Source of the DNA: Gari tellinella | Lineage: Eukaryota > Mollusca > Bivalvia > Cardiida > Psammobiidae | NCBI GenBank assembly: GCA_922989275.2 | Contig: OV277861.1 | Coordinates: forward strand, 17,446,540-17,510,539 | DNA length: 64,000 nucleotides | Reading direction: 5' to 3' | Shown: piece after piece, positions 19,527 through 34,500 of the stretch | How the letters are laid out: every line of letters begins with the position of its first letter | Position numbering within the stretch: position 1 is the stretch's first letter | The notes under the pieces: generated by a model | Seen by the model: only the letters and a program-made list of their open reading frames with translations | The model's database searches: none | What the model was told of the DNA's origin: nothing | Position numbers and translations under genes: made by a program

Positions 19527-22500
19527 CTGGAATAAGATATTACAAATGTACATAAATAGCAGGAAACAGTATATATGCAAGCAGGGCTCCAAATAAGGCG
19601 GGTATTTCAAAACTAAAATCTTTATTTCTGAATGAAACCCTATGTTGTGACTACTCATTAGAATCGTCTCTTTGAGACGATTCTAATGAGTAGTCACAAC
19701 ATAGGATTTGGTGCTAAAATGAGTGGGAAAATATTGGATTCTTTCAGTTTACTCCCTCTTATCTGGAGCTATGTGCAAGTAAAATACAGCATTAAATTTC
19801 ATGCTGGGGCTAAAATCAGGGGAGACAATTTAAAATATCCTAGTATAGAAATGTTTCCCCCTGCTGAACATGAAATAATAGTTATGTATAAAATATTTGT
19901 TTCATTAGTGATATATATAATTTCAGTACAGGTGACAGCCTAATGTAGGACAAAAGTAAAGCAGAAGTTCTTGTATAGGAGCTTTCTGTTTAACATCTAT
20001 ACCACATTAACTCATTACCCAATAAATCGCCTGTTTATGCCATAAATTTATTCCTTCACTGAAGAAAGTAGTTCCAATTGATACAGTTATGAATTTGTAT
20101 CACAGCTTTATTCTAGCAGATGGTAACTTAAAGCACATTCTGCTTTACGTTCAACCTGCTTTAAGTGGTAACCTATCTTCAAAACTCTTTGAACCCTCTT
20201 GAGTCACAGTGCACCTGTGAAGAATACTCATGTCCTATACAAATTGTGCAAGCCAGAGCAGAGGGTCATTCAGTACTTTTTTGTCAAAACAACCAAACCT
20301 ATTCTGTACTTTTTTGTCAAAACAACCAAAAGAGGACTAGTCCTATTTGGAAACCATTTAACCTGTCTTAAGAGAGTCTATGGTTCATCAGGGAATCACT
20401 ATTATTAACACAAGTTTGATTACAATAGCCACTTACCTAATGTTGGGAACTGGCGGTCCTTTAAGTGTGTGTTGACGAGGTATCTATACTGGTAGTTGTT
20501 CATCATGATTGGATCTTCCATCAGATACTGCAGATCCCGTATAATCCTCCGGTAGTCTGGATTTACAAAATGTCCCGTCATTGTGTCATATACCCTCTTA
20601 CCAAACAGGACAAGCTTTGTGACTGGATTGTATAACCCTCCTTGAAAACCAAAACTGAACTCGTAATTAGGATTTGTGTCCGATGTAACCTCGCCTAATG
20701 GATTATAGCTGATCTGTTTCATTATTAGTCCGCTTTCGTCAAATATTACCATAGGAGTGCCCATAGGATCTGTGGCCACGTAGTGAAGTTTGTCCTGGCG
20801 CTCGAAGGCAATGAGAGTTCCCTTGGGATCGTAGAAATACTGAGTGAGCTCCAGGTTGGTGTGGTTGTAGGTATGGGTGACTAGGTGTTTGGCCATGACG
20901 TCAGCGTAGAAATACTGCATGATGTTACCGAGACGGTCACGCTGGACATTTACTCTACCAATATGGTCGTAGTCGTAGGAGTATTTATATAAGCCTGAGT
21001 TAGTTACAGACACCAGCTGACCAAAGGAATCAAACAACAAGTCTTCATCATGTCTCTGTATCATCAGACCATCAGCATCAAACTTGTACTGCCGCGAGCC
21101 AAATGTCTTAATCTTGTCACCTTCATCATACACCATCACCAGGTTATAGTCACCGTCATCAACACGATTAATATTCCCATTGTTGTCATAACCGTAAGTC
21201 CATTTTATTGCACCGTTTTGCATAACCTCGATTAAGTTACCATCTATGTCATATGTGTATTCAAACTCGCAATGGTCTGTCTGTCCGATTCTTCTGCTCC
21301 ACTTCTCAACTCTGTTCATCTCATCATAGGTTATATCGAGAATAAATCGTACATTGTCCCTAAACATGTACTGTACATGTTCCATACGTCCGTACATATC
21401 ACGCTCACGACTCATCACCACATGGCCATCATAGATCTTCTCTTTATCCACTAGGGGTCTTTGGAATTTCAGTGACTTAATATTGTTGAGAAAACCACTG
21501 GTATCATCGTAAGTAAAGTTTGTCATTGTACTTTGATTCTTGGAGAAAACACTCTTTATAGTAGACAGGCGGAAGTTCTTATCATAGGTGTATTTAAACG
21601 AGACCCCAATCAGTAGGTAGTCATCGGGAAAGTCAATTTTTCTGGTGTCAACAAGAGAAGAATCATACGTTAATAACTCCAATGACCGGAGACCACGACT
21701 GCTCATGTGTACCGAGGAAACCATAGAAATATCAGTGTCATATGTATAGTCGATCTGTGTTTGTCCATACAGCACGAGAGACGGCATTGACAGCTGGTTG
21801 TACCGGAAGATCACTTTACGATATTCACTGGGATAGATAATCTCCTGTAGCTGACCATTGCCGTTATAGTCCTCAATGTATGGCATGTCTAGGCCTGGTA
21901 CATGGTACATAAAGCGTTGAGAGCCAGTGATCATCAGGCGATAGAAGTAGTGAAATCCTAAGCCAGGTGTGCGGACAGAGATCAAGTTGCCTTCCGAGTC
22001 ATACTGTAGAAAGTACTGTAGACCACTAGGTAGATGAATGTCAGTAGGCTGGAAAATAATGAAAGGATGAATTAATCTAATTTGTCAATTAATTTCAGAG
22101 AGGCATCCAGATAAGGGGAGTATTTCAAAAACAAAAATCTTTATTTCTGCTTTAAACCCTATAATGTCACTACTCATTAGAATCGTCTCGAAGAGACGAT
22201 TCTAATGAGTAGTAACACCATAGGATTTGGTGCTGTATGAGTGAGAACATATTAGATTTGTTCAGATTACTCCCCCCTATCTGGAGGTCTGGAGCATACA
22301 CTTGAACAAAGATACAGGAATAAGAGTTAAACCTTTTCCTTAATTCCATAGAAACATCTTTTTATGCCTTTAGCTCATTTCTCCACTGAAGAAAATCAAA
22401 ATGACAAACAGTGCAAACCCTCATCAGATGGCTCCTTCATAAGCCCTCTGATCTGAATCTACACTGTTTTCACACATACAATGTTTGTAAAAGATGAGTA

Positions 22501-25500
22501 TACTCTTTGCTAAGGTTAAGTAAGTTACTCCAGGACATCAATAATGCAGTGATATCATAAAGAAACTATCCGCATTATTTTCATCTGAATTATGTGGTCA
22601 CCTATTCTGAGAGATCTACATATGTTTTTGCTATACTATACAAGTCACCAAAGATATCTCACCTTTTTGCCGTATCTATAGTTGTAATTGTACTGAGCTC
22701 CATTATTGCCTCGTCTCTCCTTCAACAGACCATTCCCGTAAATCCTACTCTCCTCCAGATTTCCATACTTCCAATGGATTATCTCCCCTGCTGAATTGTA
22801 GGTGATGTTGAGAGAGTGATGGTTCCTGGCTGGCAGGAAGTGGGTGGGGAGACCAGAGTTGTCAAAGGCAGTAGTGATGATCTCATGCAGGTCCTGGTCC
22901 AGAATGGTCTCGGTGTGGGAGTCTCGGTCATACTCAATTGTCAACAAGTTCTCACCGTTTACCTGTGATAAGTAGAAACAAACAAGTTGGCTCTTGCATC
23001 AAATACATTTTTTGTTCATGTTCTCAACATTTCCTGAAATTCATTGGATACAGGGCTGCCATTTCTATGTTTTTTTCTGAAATCTTCGGATTTTTATCCT
23101 AGCAGATTGTAGCTTAAAGCAGGTTAAAAGTAAAGCAGAATGCGCCTGAAGGCGCATTCTGCTTTACTTTCAATCTACTTTAAGTACTCACGCTTGAAAA
23201 ATAGAAAATTTGGCAGTCTTAGGATTTTTCATGATCAACTTATGGCAGCCCCATGGGTACAGTATAAGTAATTGCAATATAAACCTGTCAAATTGCTTGA
23301 TTGAATAGTACTGCAATTCACCAAATCTTTTGAACATTCGAGTAATTGTAACAGACAAACAGTCCCTCTTCTGTTGAACGTGTTTAACTCTCAAAATAAG
23401 ATATATGACATTTCCATAAAATATCTACAACTTTCATCTACAAATTATATGAATGTGCGAGAGCATTGCATATATATGTGCTTTTTCATAACATAGGAGG
23501 GGTTTAAATAAAGCCTTAGTATCAAGCAACTTGCATAAGATAAATCACCCTATAGTGGTGAAAAAGATTACCAATAAAATCTGAAAGAATATTGTCAAAC
23601 TTGTGTTTCACAGGAAATCCTATCAGTATTCTTAACCCTTTACTCTATAAATACGCCTTTTTACACTTTTACTTTATTCATCCATTGAAGAAAATACATG
23701 TACTTCCAATTTATACAACCATGAATGTGTATCATAAAAAATATTTGCTATATCCTAGCAGATGGTAGCTTAAAGCAGGCTGAAAGTAAAGCAGAATGCG
23801 CCTTAAGGTGCATTCTGCCTTACTTTTAACCTGCTTTAATGGGTCATCTGTCTTCACTACTAGAATTGGGCTATGAGGTAATGAGTTAAATTTACTCGAC
23901 CACTTAAGAAAATAGTTTTATTTAAACAGTAATGAATATAACTATATCATAAGAACTATTTCTATCGACACAAGTTTTACAATTACCAACGAAATAGCTC
24001 CAAAATGTGACTTGCATGTGTACAGTAGTTGCATAACGGTAGTTTTTTTACAACAGTTCTTTGTGAGCCAAAACAACTGAAGCCTGTGATATGTCAATGA
24101 AATTGAAGGCACCTCACAGCTGCATATGGCAGCTTATGTTAACAGCATCAGTAAGTTAAGATCTACATTAGTATGAACAATAGTTCATTAATTCCTTCTA
24201 GCTAACATTTAAACCAGAAAAAACAGTTAGTGATAATCTGTATTATTACAAAACTATAACTAGTCACTGAACTCAATTATTACATGGCGTTCTGCTAGTA
24301 GGAATTTTAATTAACCCTTTACTCCATAGCTTGTTTCTAGTTGTGAAGACAGGCGACTACTTAAAGCAGGTTGGAAGTAAAGCAGAATGCGTCTAGAAAT
24401 ACTAGAAACAGGCTATGAGATAAAGGGTTAACCCATTACCCCATAAATATGCCTTTTTACACCTTTAATTTATTCCTCTGCTGAAGAAAATAGTTCCAAT
24501 TTATAAAGTCATGAGTATGTGTCATAAGAAAATTTCTATATTCTAGCAGATAATAGCTTAAAGCAGGCTGAAAGTAAAGCAGAATGCGCCTTAAGGCGCA
24601 TTGTGCTTTACTTTCAACCTGCTTTAAGTGGTCACCTATCTTTAATACTCGAAACAGGCTATGGGGTAATGGGTTAAGCAGTTACCTGTCTTTATGTCTT
24701 AGTAGAATGATCACTAAACACAAATTTGATTGTACTACATTAATCTTTCACATCTACCATCACTTCTATATTAAAAACCCCTGATCAGCTTTTCCCAATA
24801 ATAATCACCTAGATGAAATAGTAGATTTTGTTTTCTTTATATAAATTCTGCCATCTTAGAAAGCATAAAGTGCAATTTATTTTCAGCATCTATGTTTCAA
24901 AGATTATATGTTCAAACTCACTTCCACGCAACTAAAAATAGAAATTGGTGAACATAATTGGCTATATAGTATCTGGTACTGATGAAGCTACTATCACTAC
25001 TCAAGTTTTAAATAAGAAATTCTTAAAATATGTGTATGTTCTCAACTTAAATGTAAAGGCAATAACTATATTTATTGTAGTGTAGTGCAAACAGTAAAGA
25101 CCAAGATCAGGGGGACTCTTGCGCCCAGATCAGAGTCAGCACTGTTTGTCATATTTTATTACATGTTGAGAACAAACCCTCAAGTCATTTATATGAAGAC
25201 AGCATCAAATATTGATCCAAACTGATTATTATTATCACCTGGGTTGAACTGATGACAGTTTCTCCTTCAGTACCATGTGTTACTGCAGCTTATAAATGAT
25301 TATTTAAATAATGCACCCAAACAATGAACAAATAAGTGGTAAAAGGTAAGTAAAAAGGTCTCTTTGTTCCAAGTAGAGTATATCTGAGGAACTCGCTTTA
25401 CCAACAGAAGAGGGGCCGATACAGTTTATAAATCATGCTGAGTGTCACAGGGCTCCAGATAAGAGGTAGTTATTTCAACAAATCAAACATTTTCTCACTC

Positions 25501-28500
25501 ATTTCAGCACCAAATCCTATGGTGTTCTACTCATTAGAATCGTCTCGGAGAGACGATTCTAATGAGTAGAGACACCATAGGATTTAATTCAGAAATAAAG
25601 ATTTTAAGTTTTGAAAAACTACCCTTATCTGTTGCTCTGGTGTCAGTTTACCCATCAGACTGTTCCTTAAACTCTTCAAAATCTCACAGCTTTACTTCTT
25701 TTTTAATTCTGTTCAGAAAAACCTGACACATATTTCAAATATAAAGTAAGAAAGCGGCTATGTTAAACATGGCTAGGACAGGTTGATTCTTAGATATTCA
25801 TTCTACAACTAGACTTTTCTTGTTTTTATGTTATTGTAAATGTGTTAACCAGTCATATTTTGTGATGCTTAGTGCAGAACAAAAGTAAAGCGAAAAGCTC
25901 CTTTTAGAGTTTTCTGCTTTACTTTTGTTTTGCCTTATGCAGCCACTTGTCTTCAGAGATATGTTGAAGCACAATGATTACTCAATAGATACACATTTTT
26001 TATGCATTTCATTTACTCTTCCGCACTAGAAAATAGTTCCATTTTATAGGTAATAAATGTTCAACATAAGAAATATTTCCTATATCCTAGCAGAACGTAA
26101 CTTAAAGTAGGCTGAAAGTAAAGCAGATAGCGCCTTTACTTTCAGCCTGCTTTAAGTAGTCACTTATTTTTCAATACTAGAAGTAGACTATGGAATAAAG
26201 CGTTAATTCAGAACAAAAGTAAGACAGAAAGCTCCTCTATAACAGATCACCATGCTTCTTGTAAGAATGATTGCGTAACACACGTTTGACTGTAAGTTCT
26301 GGAATCTAAACTGAAGCCTTTACTGAAGCCGACATCGATACAAAACTTCATGGCCAAAGATACATTAGAGTCACATGCACTGCCAGTCAAACCTATAGTT
26401 AGCTACCATTCAAATATGAAGTATGGATGTCTTTTCACTCTGTCTCTGCTATTGGAGCCCATCTAGAATGCATTTGCAGACTGTCTCAGGGCTCCAGATA
26501 AGAGGGAGAGTGAATTGAACAAACCCAACAATTTTTCACTCATTTCAGCACCAAATCTTGAAGAGACGATATTAAAGAGTAGTGACACCTTAGCTTTTAA
26601 TTCAGAATTTTAGATTTTAGGTTTATAAAATATCCCCCTTATCTGGAGCCCTGTCACTGTCTAAATCCAGATCCAATGCAGAGCAAATTGGCATCTGAGT
26701 TGGGTCCAAAAATATGTTTAATTCTTCTGTCAAAATGGTAATAAAATCAAAATTTTGAAGAAAAAAATTGACAATTTTTAAGCAGACAATATGACACAAC
26801 TGCAGCTGTTGTTAGCTTTCTCCATAACTTTGTCTTTTGCCTTAACCCTTTACCCCACAGCCTGTCTCTAGTTTAGAAAACAGGTGATCACTTAAAGCAG
26901 GTTGAAAGTAAAGCAGAATGCGCCTTAAGGCGCATTCTGCTTTTCTTTCAGCCAACTTTAAGCTTTCATCTGCAAGGACATAGAAAACATATTGTTTGGT
27001 GCATATATTCATGACTGTATAACATGGGGCTGTTTTCTTTTGCGGAGGAATAAATTAAAGGCATAAAAAGGCATATCTATGAGTTAATGGGTTAAGATGC
27101 CAATTGTTTCAAAGGCTAAGCATGTATGTATCCTCTTTTGAATGGCTGTATAACATAGGTTTCACTGTCTATATGTGTTTCACAAGACTTAGGCACTTAG
27201 CATGTTGTACTAAAAGAAATTTAACTTGGACACTATTCATTGAAAGAGGGAAAGGTAAGCATTAATAAAGACAAGCTCATATCTCCCAAGAAACATAGGT
27301 AAAACATTCATTTGCAAAATTTCAGAAATCAAATTTTTCAACAAAATCAATAAGTTGAGAATTAAATAATTAATTAACCAAAAAAATAATTATGCTGAAC
27401 ATGAATAAAGTATGCACGACATAGGGTAGTGACAAAAGCAAACTAAAATTGAACCAGGATTTCAAAACTATGAATGTTTTGGAGAAGTCCATAAATTTGT
27501 TAAATTACTACATTAGTCTATAAGGACAGGTGACTGTTTAATGCAAAGCAACAGTAACACAGAAAATCCTATGCTTTCTGTAATACTTATCTCATGTATT
27601 TAACTGCGTTCTGTCCAAAAATTACAAATTGTTTGTCTTTTCAGCAGTTGCTTTATACAAGTATGTCAAGTGCGAAATCAAAGTGCTGAAGGCACAGGAG
27701 ATATGAGCCTGTATGCTAAGGTGATATGACATACCAAGAGGGCCTTTTCCTTGTAGCCGCCCGCCTCATGCGAGTCTATCATGCTTTCATGCCCTTTAAA
27801 CAGCTCTCCTACCCTCATCCTACGACCAAATTTCTGGATTGTCTCTTTAGGACGACCTTTACGACGGAGGAAGAACCGCCACTCTAGTCTGTGCACCAAT
27901 TTATTTGGTGCTATCACTTTCCGCTTGAAGTGCATTCTGTGTTGATTCTCATAGACTGGGTTCCCACCTGATTCCAAGGCAATAGTCAGGTTGCTAGGAA
28001 ACACAACCACCACAGCGCCATCTGGGAGATAGGTAACTTTGGTTTCTGCTGAGCCTGATAAAGGGAAATAACTTATGATTAACTTTGATATAAATATATA
28101 CTGAAACATAGTAAACAATTTCATGTGCTGGATTTTACAGGTTTCTGAAGATTAATAGCCCTATATTTGGATGCAAGATGAACAGAACATCTAGCAATAG
28201 AATTCTTATAACTTAAACCCAGCTGATTATAATTCTATGGTACACCTTTAATCCTGCTGTTCATAAAACTCTCTAAATTTTACATATTCTTTTGATAGTC
28301 ATATTAACCCTTTCCCCCATAGAAGCGACTTTTAGCGTATTTAATTTATTCATCCGCTGAAGAAAATAGTTCCAGTTTTATACCCTCATGAACAATTACC
28401 ATAACAAATATTTTATATAGCCTAGCAGATGGTAGTTTAAAGCAGGCTGAAAGTAAAGCAGAATGTGCCTTAAGGCACATTCTGCGTTACTTTCAACCTG

Positions 28501-31500
28501 CTTTAAGTAATCACCTATATTTAATGTAATATATGGGTTATTGGGTAAAGGGTTAAGACTCATAACTCCAGATATGAGTTGTATTTCAAATTGTTTATGC
28601 CATCATCGACCACTATGTTGTGACTAATTAGAATGCTCTCCTTGACCAATCCCCATGATTAGTCACAACATAGGGTTTGGTGAAGACTGAAGGAGGAAAT
28701 TGTTTGGATGCTCCAAATAAAATTATATATGTAGCAGGATAAAGTTTACCCCTTTACTCCATAGCCTGTTTCTAGTTTTGAAGGCAGGTGACCACTTAAA
28801 GCAGGTTGAAAGTAAAGCAGAATGCGCATTAAGGCGCATTCTGCTTTATTTCATCCCGCTTTAAAGCTACCACCTGCTCAAAAACAGAAATTATTTCTTT
28901 TGATACATTTTCATAATTTTATAAATTGAACTATTTTCTGCAGAGGAAGAATAAATCAAATGTGTAAAAATGTGTATCTATGGAGTAAAGGGTTAAATTA
29001 AATACTTTTATTGTGCTTCAACCATAGCAGTAACTCATGCATATTAGTTAACACAAAAAAATTAAAGCAAAATGATAATCATGGCTCTGAGATTTGGGGG
29101 GCATGGTAATAACCATTCTTCAATGAACTTTAACAGACAAAATTAATTTCCATCTCTATTCTAGAACAGTGACTGCATGTGAAGGCAAAGCACTCAAACA
29201 AATAAAGCTGGTGCTCATGTTAGAGCAAATAACAAGAACATATTCCAGCATGCCTTAGCACAAATGTGTGTGCCCTTCGTTTAGTATGTATGCATTAGTA
29301 AACATCTTTTGCAAAAGGCATCCTCATAGAAATTCTTAATTTATGCATGCTAACATCCACAATGTTTATACAAGGCTATTATTAAGTTATGTAGAAATCT
29401 TGTAGATACTGGTTTGTATTTACCGGTAATGATTAAAAGAAGTAGTTTTGCTCACAAATATGATTCTCTTCTAATGTTAAGCATAATATACAGCCCGTAG
29501 TAGTTTAACAAAACTAAAGGAATAGGTCCATTATATAGCATGAACACAAAAAGCAGCTAAGCATTTTTATGAACAGTAGAATAACTTGGAATACATAAAA
29601 CTGAATAAATAGACTAAAGCTAAGCAGCTTGATAATAAAATAGTTATATGGATAGCACGGGTATGGGGTAGGTCTTTATATATGTGTGCTATGAATTGAA
29701 AATGCATGGCTTGACACTTTGAATAGTATTTGTAGGTACCAGTTTTCTATCTAGCAAAGTTGTCAAGGAAGGATTTCAGATTGTCAGAGGACAAAATTAA
29801 TGAGAAATGGATTAACAGTATTGGAAATAACCTATTGTTGTTCCTAAGTGGCTTTTCACTCAGGATATGTGGGTGTATCTACAGAAAAGAGAAGCAGTAT
29901 TGAGAAAGCTAAGTGAAACAAAAAGGAAGTTTTTGAAACCAAAACTCAAAAAGAAATGTTCACAACTCAAGACAAGAGAGAGTAAACTAAAACTGCCAAA
30001 CACTTTATGCTGTATGTCTCCAACACACCCTACATTGTGAATACTATTTAGGGTTTGGTGGAGAAATAAATATTTGGGGCCATGCCATAAACCCCCCAGA
30101 CTTATTGCATTGCAGTGTAGATCCAGACTGGCTGTCTGTTCACACTTTGGCCTCTGATCAAGTCTACATAGGCAAGGCTCCAGATAAGAGTGAGTAAACT
30201 GAACAAATCCAACATTTTCTTACTCATTTTAGCACCAAATCCTATGGTGTTACTACTCATTAGAATTGTCTCGAAGAGACAATTCTAATGAGTAGTGACA
30301 TCATAGGGTTTAATGCAGAAATAAAGATTTTAGTTTTTTAAATACTCTCCTTATCTGGAAATCTGACATTGGCAATATAGTTAAGAAAACACAATATTGT
30401 AGATGCTTGTTGGTGTTGAACAGTGAAGACTGTCAATATGCCAAGTAAATGAAATGGCAATTGGTCCGCGTCTTCACTGTTTACAATACAATAAGGCTGG
30501 TTTTCTCATGGTACAGCTCATTTGAAGCATTTGAAATATTCTCTTTATTTCCGGAGCTATGTTTCTACACAGATCTAAGTCATTCTTCTAGTAGTGGAAT
30601 AATCAACTAACAAAGGAGAATCTATATAAATTTTTTCTCCATAAAAAAATCTTTTAAAATCTACAGACTGGCTATAAGGTACAGCTATCACAAAATTTAA
30701 TATTCTCTATATACAAAAAGTTATAAACCTTTTCTCTATGAAGCGATCAACATTTCTACGACAGATTGTTTGACAGGTGAGAGTAGAGGGAGAGAAAGGG
30801 ACTCATGGAGTGTATATGTTTATCAAGAGCAGAAGCTGGCACACAGCCGGTATTACAGAGTTATATACTTGCCACAGCAGTCACTTCCGATCATGCATTA
30901 ATTATACTAACAAAACCATAACGCCACTAGTGCAATGTTGATTCATGTCACATCCAAACTTAATTTGACCCAAGACAGCCAAATATAATATTACATGTAC
31001 CATTAGATACAGATTAAAAAGGGATGTCTTTAGTAAAATTAAGACCCTCTAACAATTTGGTACTCAGAGAGAGAGAGCAGGTATGGTACTGTATTAACCG
31101 TTCCCTCATAGCTTTTGTTCTCAGTGTTTAAAACAGTTGGCTGCTTAAAGCAGACTGAAAGTAAAGCAGAAAGCTTCTGAAGAAGCTTTCTGCTTTTCTT
31201 TCAACCTGCTTTAAGGCTGGAGGAAAGGTTAAGACAAACTGAATAATCCTTTTTGTCATTATTAAAAAAGCCTGTCATTATTTAAAAGCCTATCTTTAGA
31301 TGTTGAATAAGTACTTTGGGTAAATATTATTAATTTGTTACTCTTACAGCACATGTTGAAGTTATAATGAAACTTGGTAGTTATTTTACCAGGGCTACCA
31401 TAACTTGTTCATAAAAATCCTAAGATTTTCAAATTTTCAAGGGCGATTTAAGGAAACGTACCTTTAACCCATTAGCTGCCAGGTTCTAGAACATTATCAT

Positions 31501-34500
31501 AATTATGCAAACAGTTTAGATCCAGAACGCGGCGTCTGATCTGGATCTAAACTATTTGACAACCAAATCCGGAGAAATTGTTTTAAAAAATCCGAAGATT
31601 CCGGAAAAATCCGGAGATATGGCAACCCTGTTTTACAACGCTTAACATCTTACAAAATTGTTTACTACAATATTTAGAAAGGTTCTTTTCATCAACAATT
31701 AGATCCTGAAAAACAACATCTTTTCACAATGCTGTTAATTTGCCTGTTCATCAGTAGAATTCAGATAAAAGTCAGATTTTCTATGTGATCTAGGTCAGAT
31801 CAAGGGTCTGTTTTTTACAAACTGTTGTCATAGCAACCAAATGGTTATATTTCAGAAAGGATTTGCAGAATATACAAAATCCATTACGTGACATGGAATA
31901 TGAATCTAATCTGTTTTTGACTCTTTAGGGTAGTTTTTATAACACACTGCAAAATGACAAACAGTGCAAACCGGGCAAATCAGAGAGTTTTGGCAGAAGC
32001 CCTGTGATCAGAGTCTACACTGTTTGCATAGGAGAAGACTGTACTCTTCATTAACCCTTAGCCCGCCAAATAAATTGTTGTCTGCTATATTTCTCGTCTG
32101 CTTCAAGTTTCAAAGGGCTTCAAAGTTGCTCAAAATTGCTGAAAATGTTGTCCGAGTGTCAAACAGCTTGGATCCGGATGAGACGCCGAGTTACTCGGCG
32201 TCTCATCCGGATCCAAGCTGTTTGCATATGGAGCTATAGTCGTGACTGGCAGGCTAAGGGTTAATACAATGTTTGTAAATGATGTATACAAGGTTAATGG
32301 GTTAAAGCAGGCTGAAAGTAAAGCAGCAATCTCCCTATGGGAGATGTCTACTTTACTTTCAGCCTTCTTTGCACAACCATTTGTAAGAAGGCAGGAAAAC
32401 ATTTTCCTATGACTCTTTCTCATGACAAATTAGTAGTAGGGGGTTTCTCTGAGGAATATGCATAAAAATCCATATAACCATAGAATCTAAAATTTGAAAG
32501 AAGTTTGTAACTAAACTCTTTTGTAACAGAGGCGAAATAATGATGACTTCTGCAAACAGTTTTGATCCAGATGAGATGCCGAGTAACTCTGCATCTCATC
32601 TGGATACAAACTGTTTGTCATTCTGACCACATTTTGAAAATAGCAGACAGCAATACAACTTTTTGATTAATTATTGCACTTAAAAACCATGCTACAAACT
32701 TTTGAAATTAAATGGCAGACAAATACATTGAGTTCTTGTTTACTATAAAAGAGTCTTAAATAATTTTCTGATTTGTATCTCCTAATTCTCAGACTACTAC
32801 TATTATTTTCAATGACCTTCAGACCCTCTGACCTTGACCTAGCAGGAGAGTGAGAGTGTGTAAACTAGCGAAGACTTGCCATGCAGAGCAGACTGTACAC
32901 TGCCATAGGTTGCCATAGCAACGGTATTACTGTTATCTGTGGTCACGTGCACTATTGAACCAGTCGTGTTCACATCAGTCTTCAGCTGGGTGATCTCCCC
33001 TGTTGGTTGGACAGCACTCAGCAGGCGTCCCATCTCATCGTAGGTGTACGAGTAGGTCTTGCCATCCGACAGCTGCTTACTCTGTAGAAGTCCTGATATC
33101 GGGTCGTAGGTGAAGGTCACACTCGTATTGTCAGGAGACAGGAATTTCTGTAGACGTTGCATATTGTCCATATGAAGATGGCTTTTCTCTCCAGTAGGGG
33201 AGATAATTTCTTTAGCCTGTCGATCATAATCCCTCTCTATCTGTATGCTCTTGCCGGCATTGTCTGTCACAGCCACCAGTCGCCCATAGTAAGAATTAAT
33301 GCTGTATGTGAAATTGTACATGTACTGGTCAGTCATAATGTTCACTGTATGTTGGTGCTGTCCGTAACGATTGAAAATGTACAGTTCTTTAGTTTCCATG
33401 GAAACCACCTCAAACTGTGACATCCAGTTTGGAGCTGGGAGTTCAGAGATGACCGAGAACACTCTCAAGTTTCCAGAATCAGCGAAGTGAACAATTCCAT
33501 CCGGTGTCACAGTAATGGCAGTCAACTCTTCAAACAGAGCTTGTGCCGCGGATGATTCTGTGGGATCATAGCACTGGCAGTTACTTCTCTGACAGTCACA
33601 CTTAGACTTGGTGCCTGCAAAGTGGTGGATTCTGCCATCAGTAGTGACCAGGCGGACTCTGTTGATATGATGAGTGTCACTCTCTACAATATACAGGTCA
33701 CCATTAGGTCCAAAGGAAATACTCTCGGGCTGAACTAAAGTCACATGGGCAGCAATGCTTGAAGCCTGTTCATCGTCAGTGAGGACGCCAGATGGGAGAA
33801 AGTTGACATTCTTCTGTGGACATGTGATTGGCCGACCAGCTACTACGACTACTCGGTTGTCTTTGGTTAGCTTGAGTACAATGTTGTCATCGAGGATGTG
33901 TAAAGTGTCATCTAGAGGATCAACAGCAAGAGCCGTGGGCCAGTGGAGGCGAACCTGAAAGTAAACAGGAATTGTAATATTAACTCTTCTCATGCTGACA
34001 TGTTTTTTGTGTTTTGTTTTTTTATCATATCACATAAGCCCATTACTCCATAAATATCCATTTTTACTCTTCTAATTTATGCCTACATTGAAATAAATAA
34101 TTTCACTTTATACAGACATGAATATTCACCATAAGAAATATTTTCTATATCCTCGCAGATGGTAGCTTAAAGCAGGCTGAAAGAAAAGCAGATCAATGCT
34201 TGGGTAGATTACTAACCTGCGAGGCATCCATGCTAACGTCACATGACATGGGTCGCCAAGCCCGGGGCTGGTCCTGAGAACCAATCACTGTGGTGATGAC
34301 GCCATCTGTTCCAATCATTCTGATGTTTGCCCCGTCAGCTATATATATAATACCGTCCTTGTTGATAGCAATGCCTGAAGAAAAAAATGGTCATTGATTG
34401 AGATACTCCAACACAAGGCTTTTTACTTGGTTTTACAACTTTTTGCGTTATTTCAAAACAAAGAAATATCAAAGGTAATGCTGATTTATATTAATAACCC

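Noticed and set aside
32130..32423. Overlapping open frames over 31964-32423
   Set aside because: They run through family B, C and A hairpins; palindromes tend to be open in both directions.
32831..32879. Extension of the teneurin exon past 32880 to the in-frame TAG
   Set aside because: It would end the protein before the YD shell, whereas the downstream exons continue in phase with homology to teneurins.
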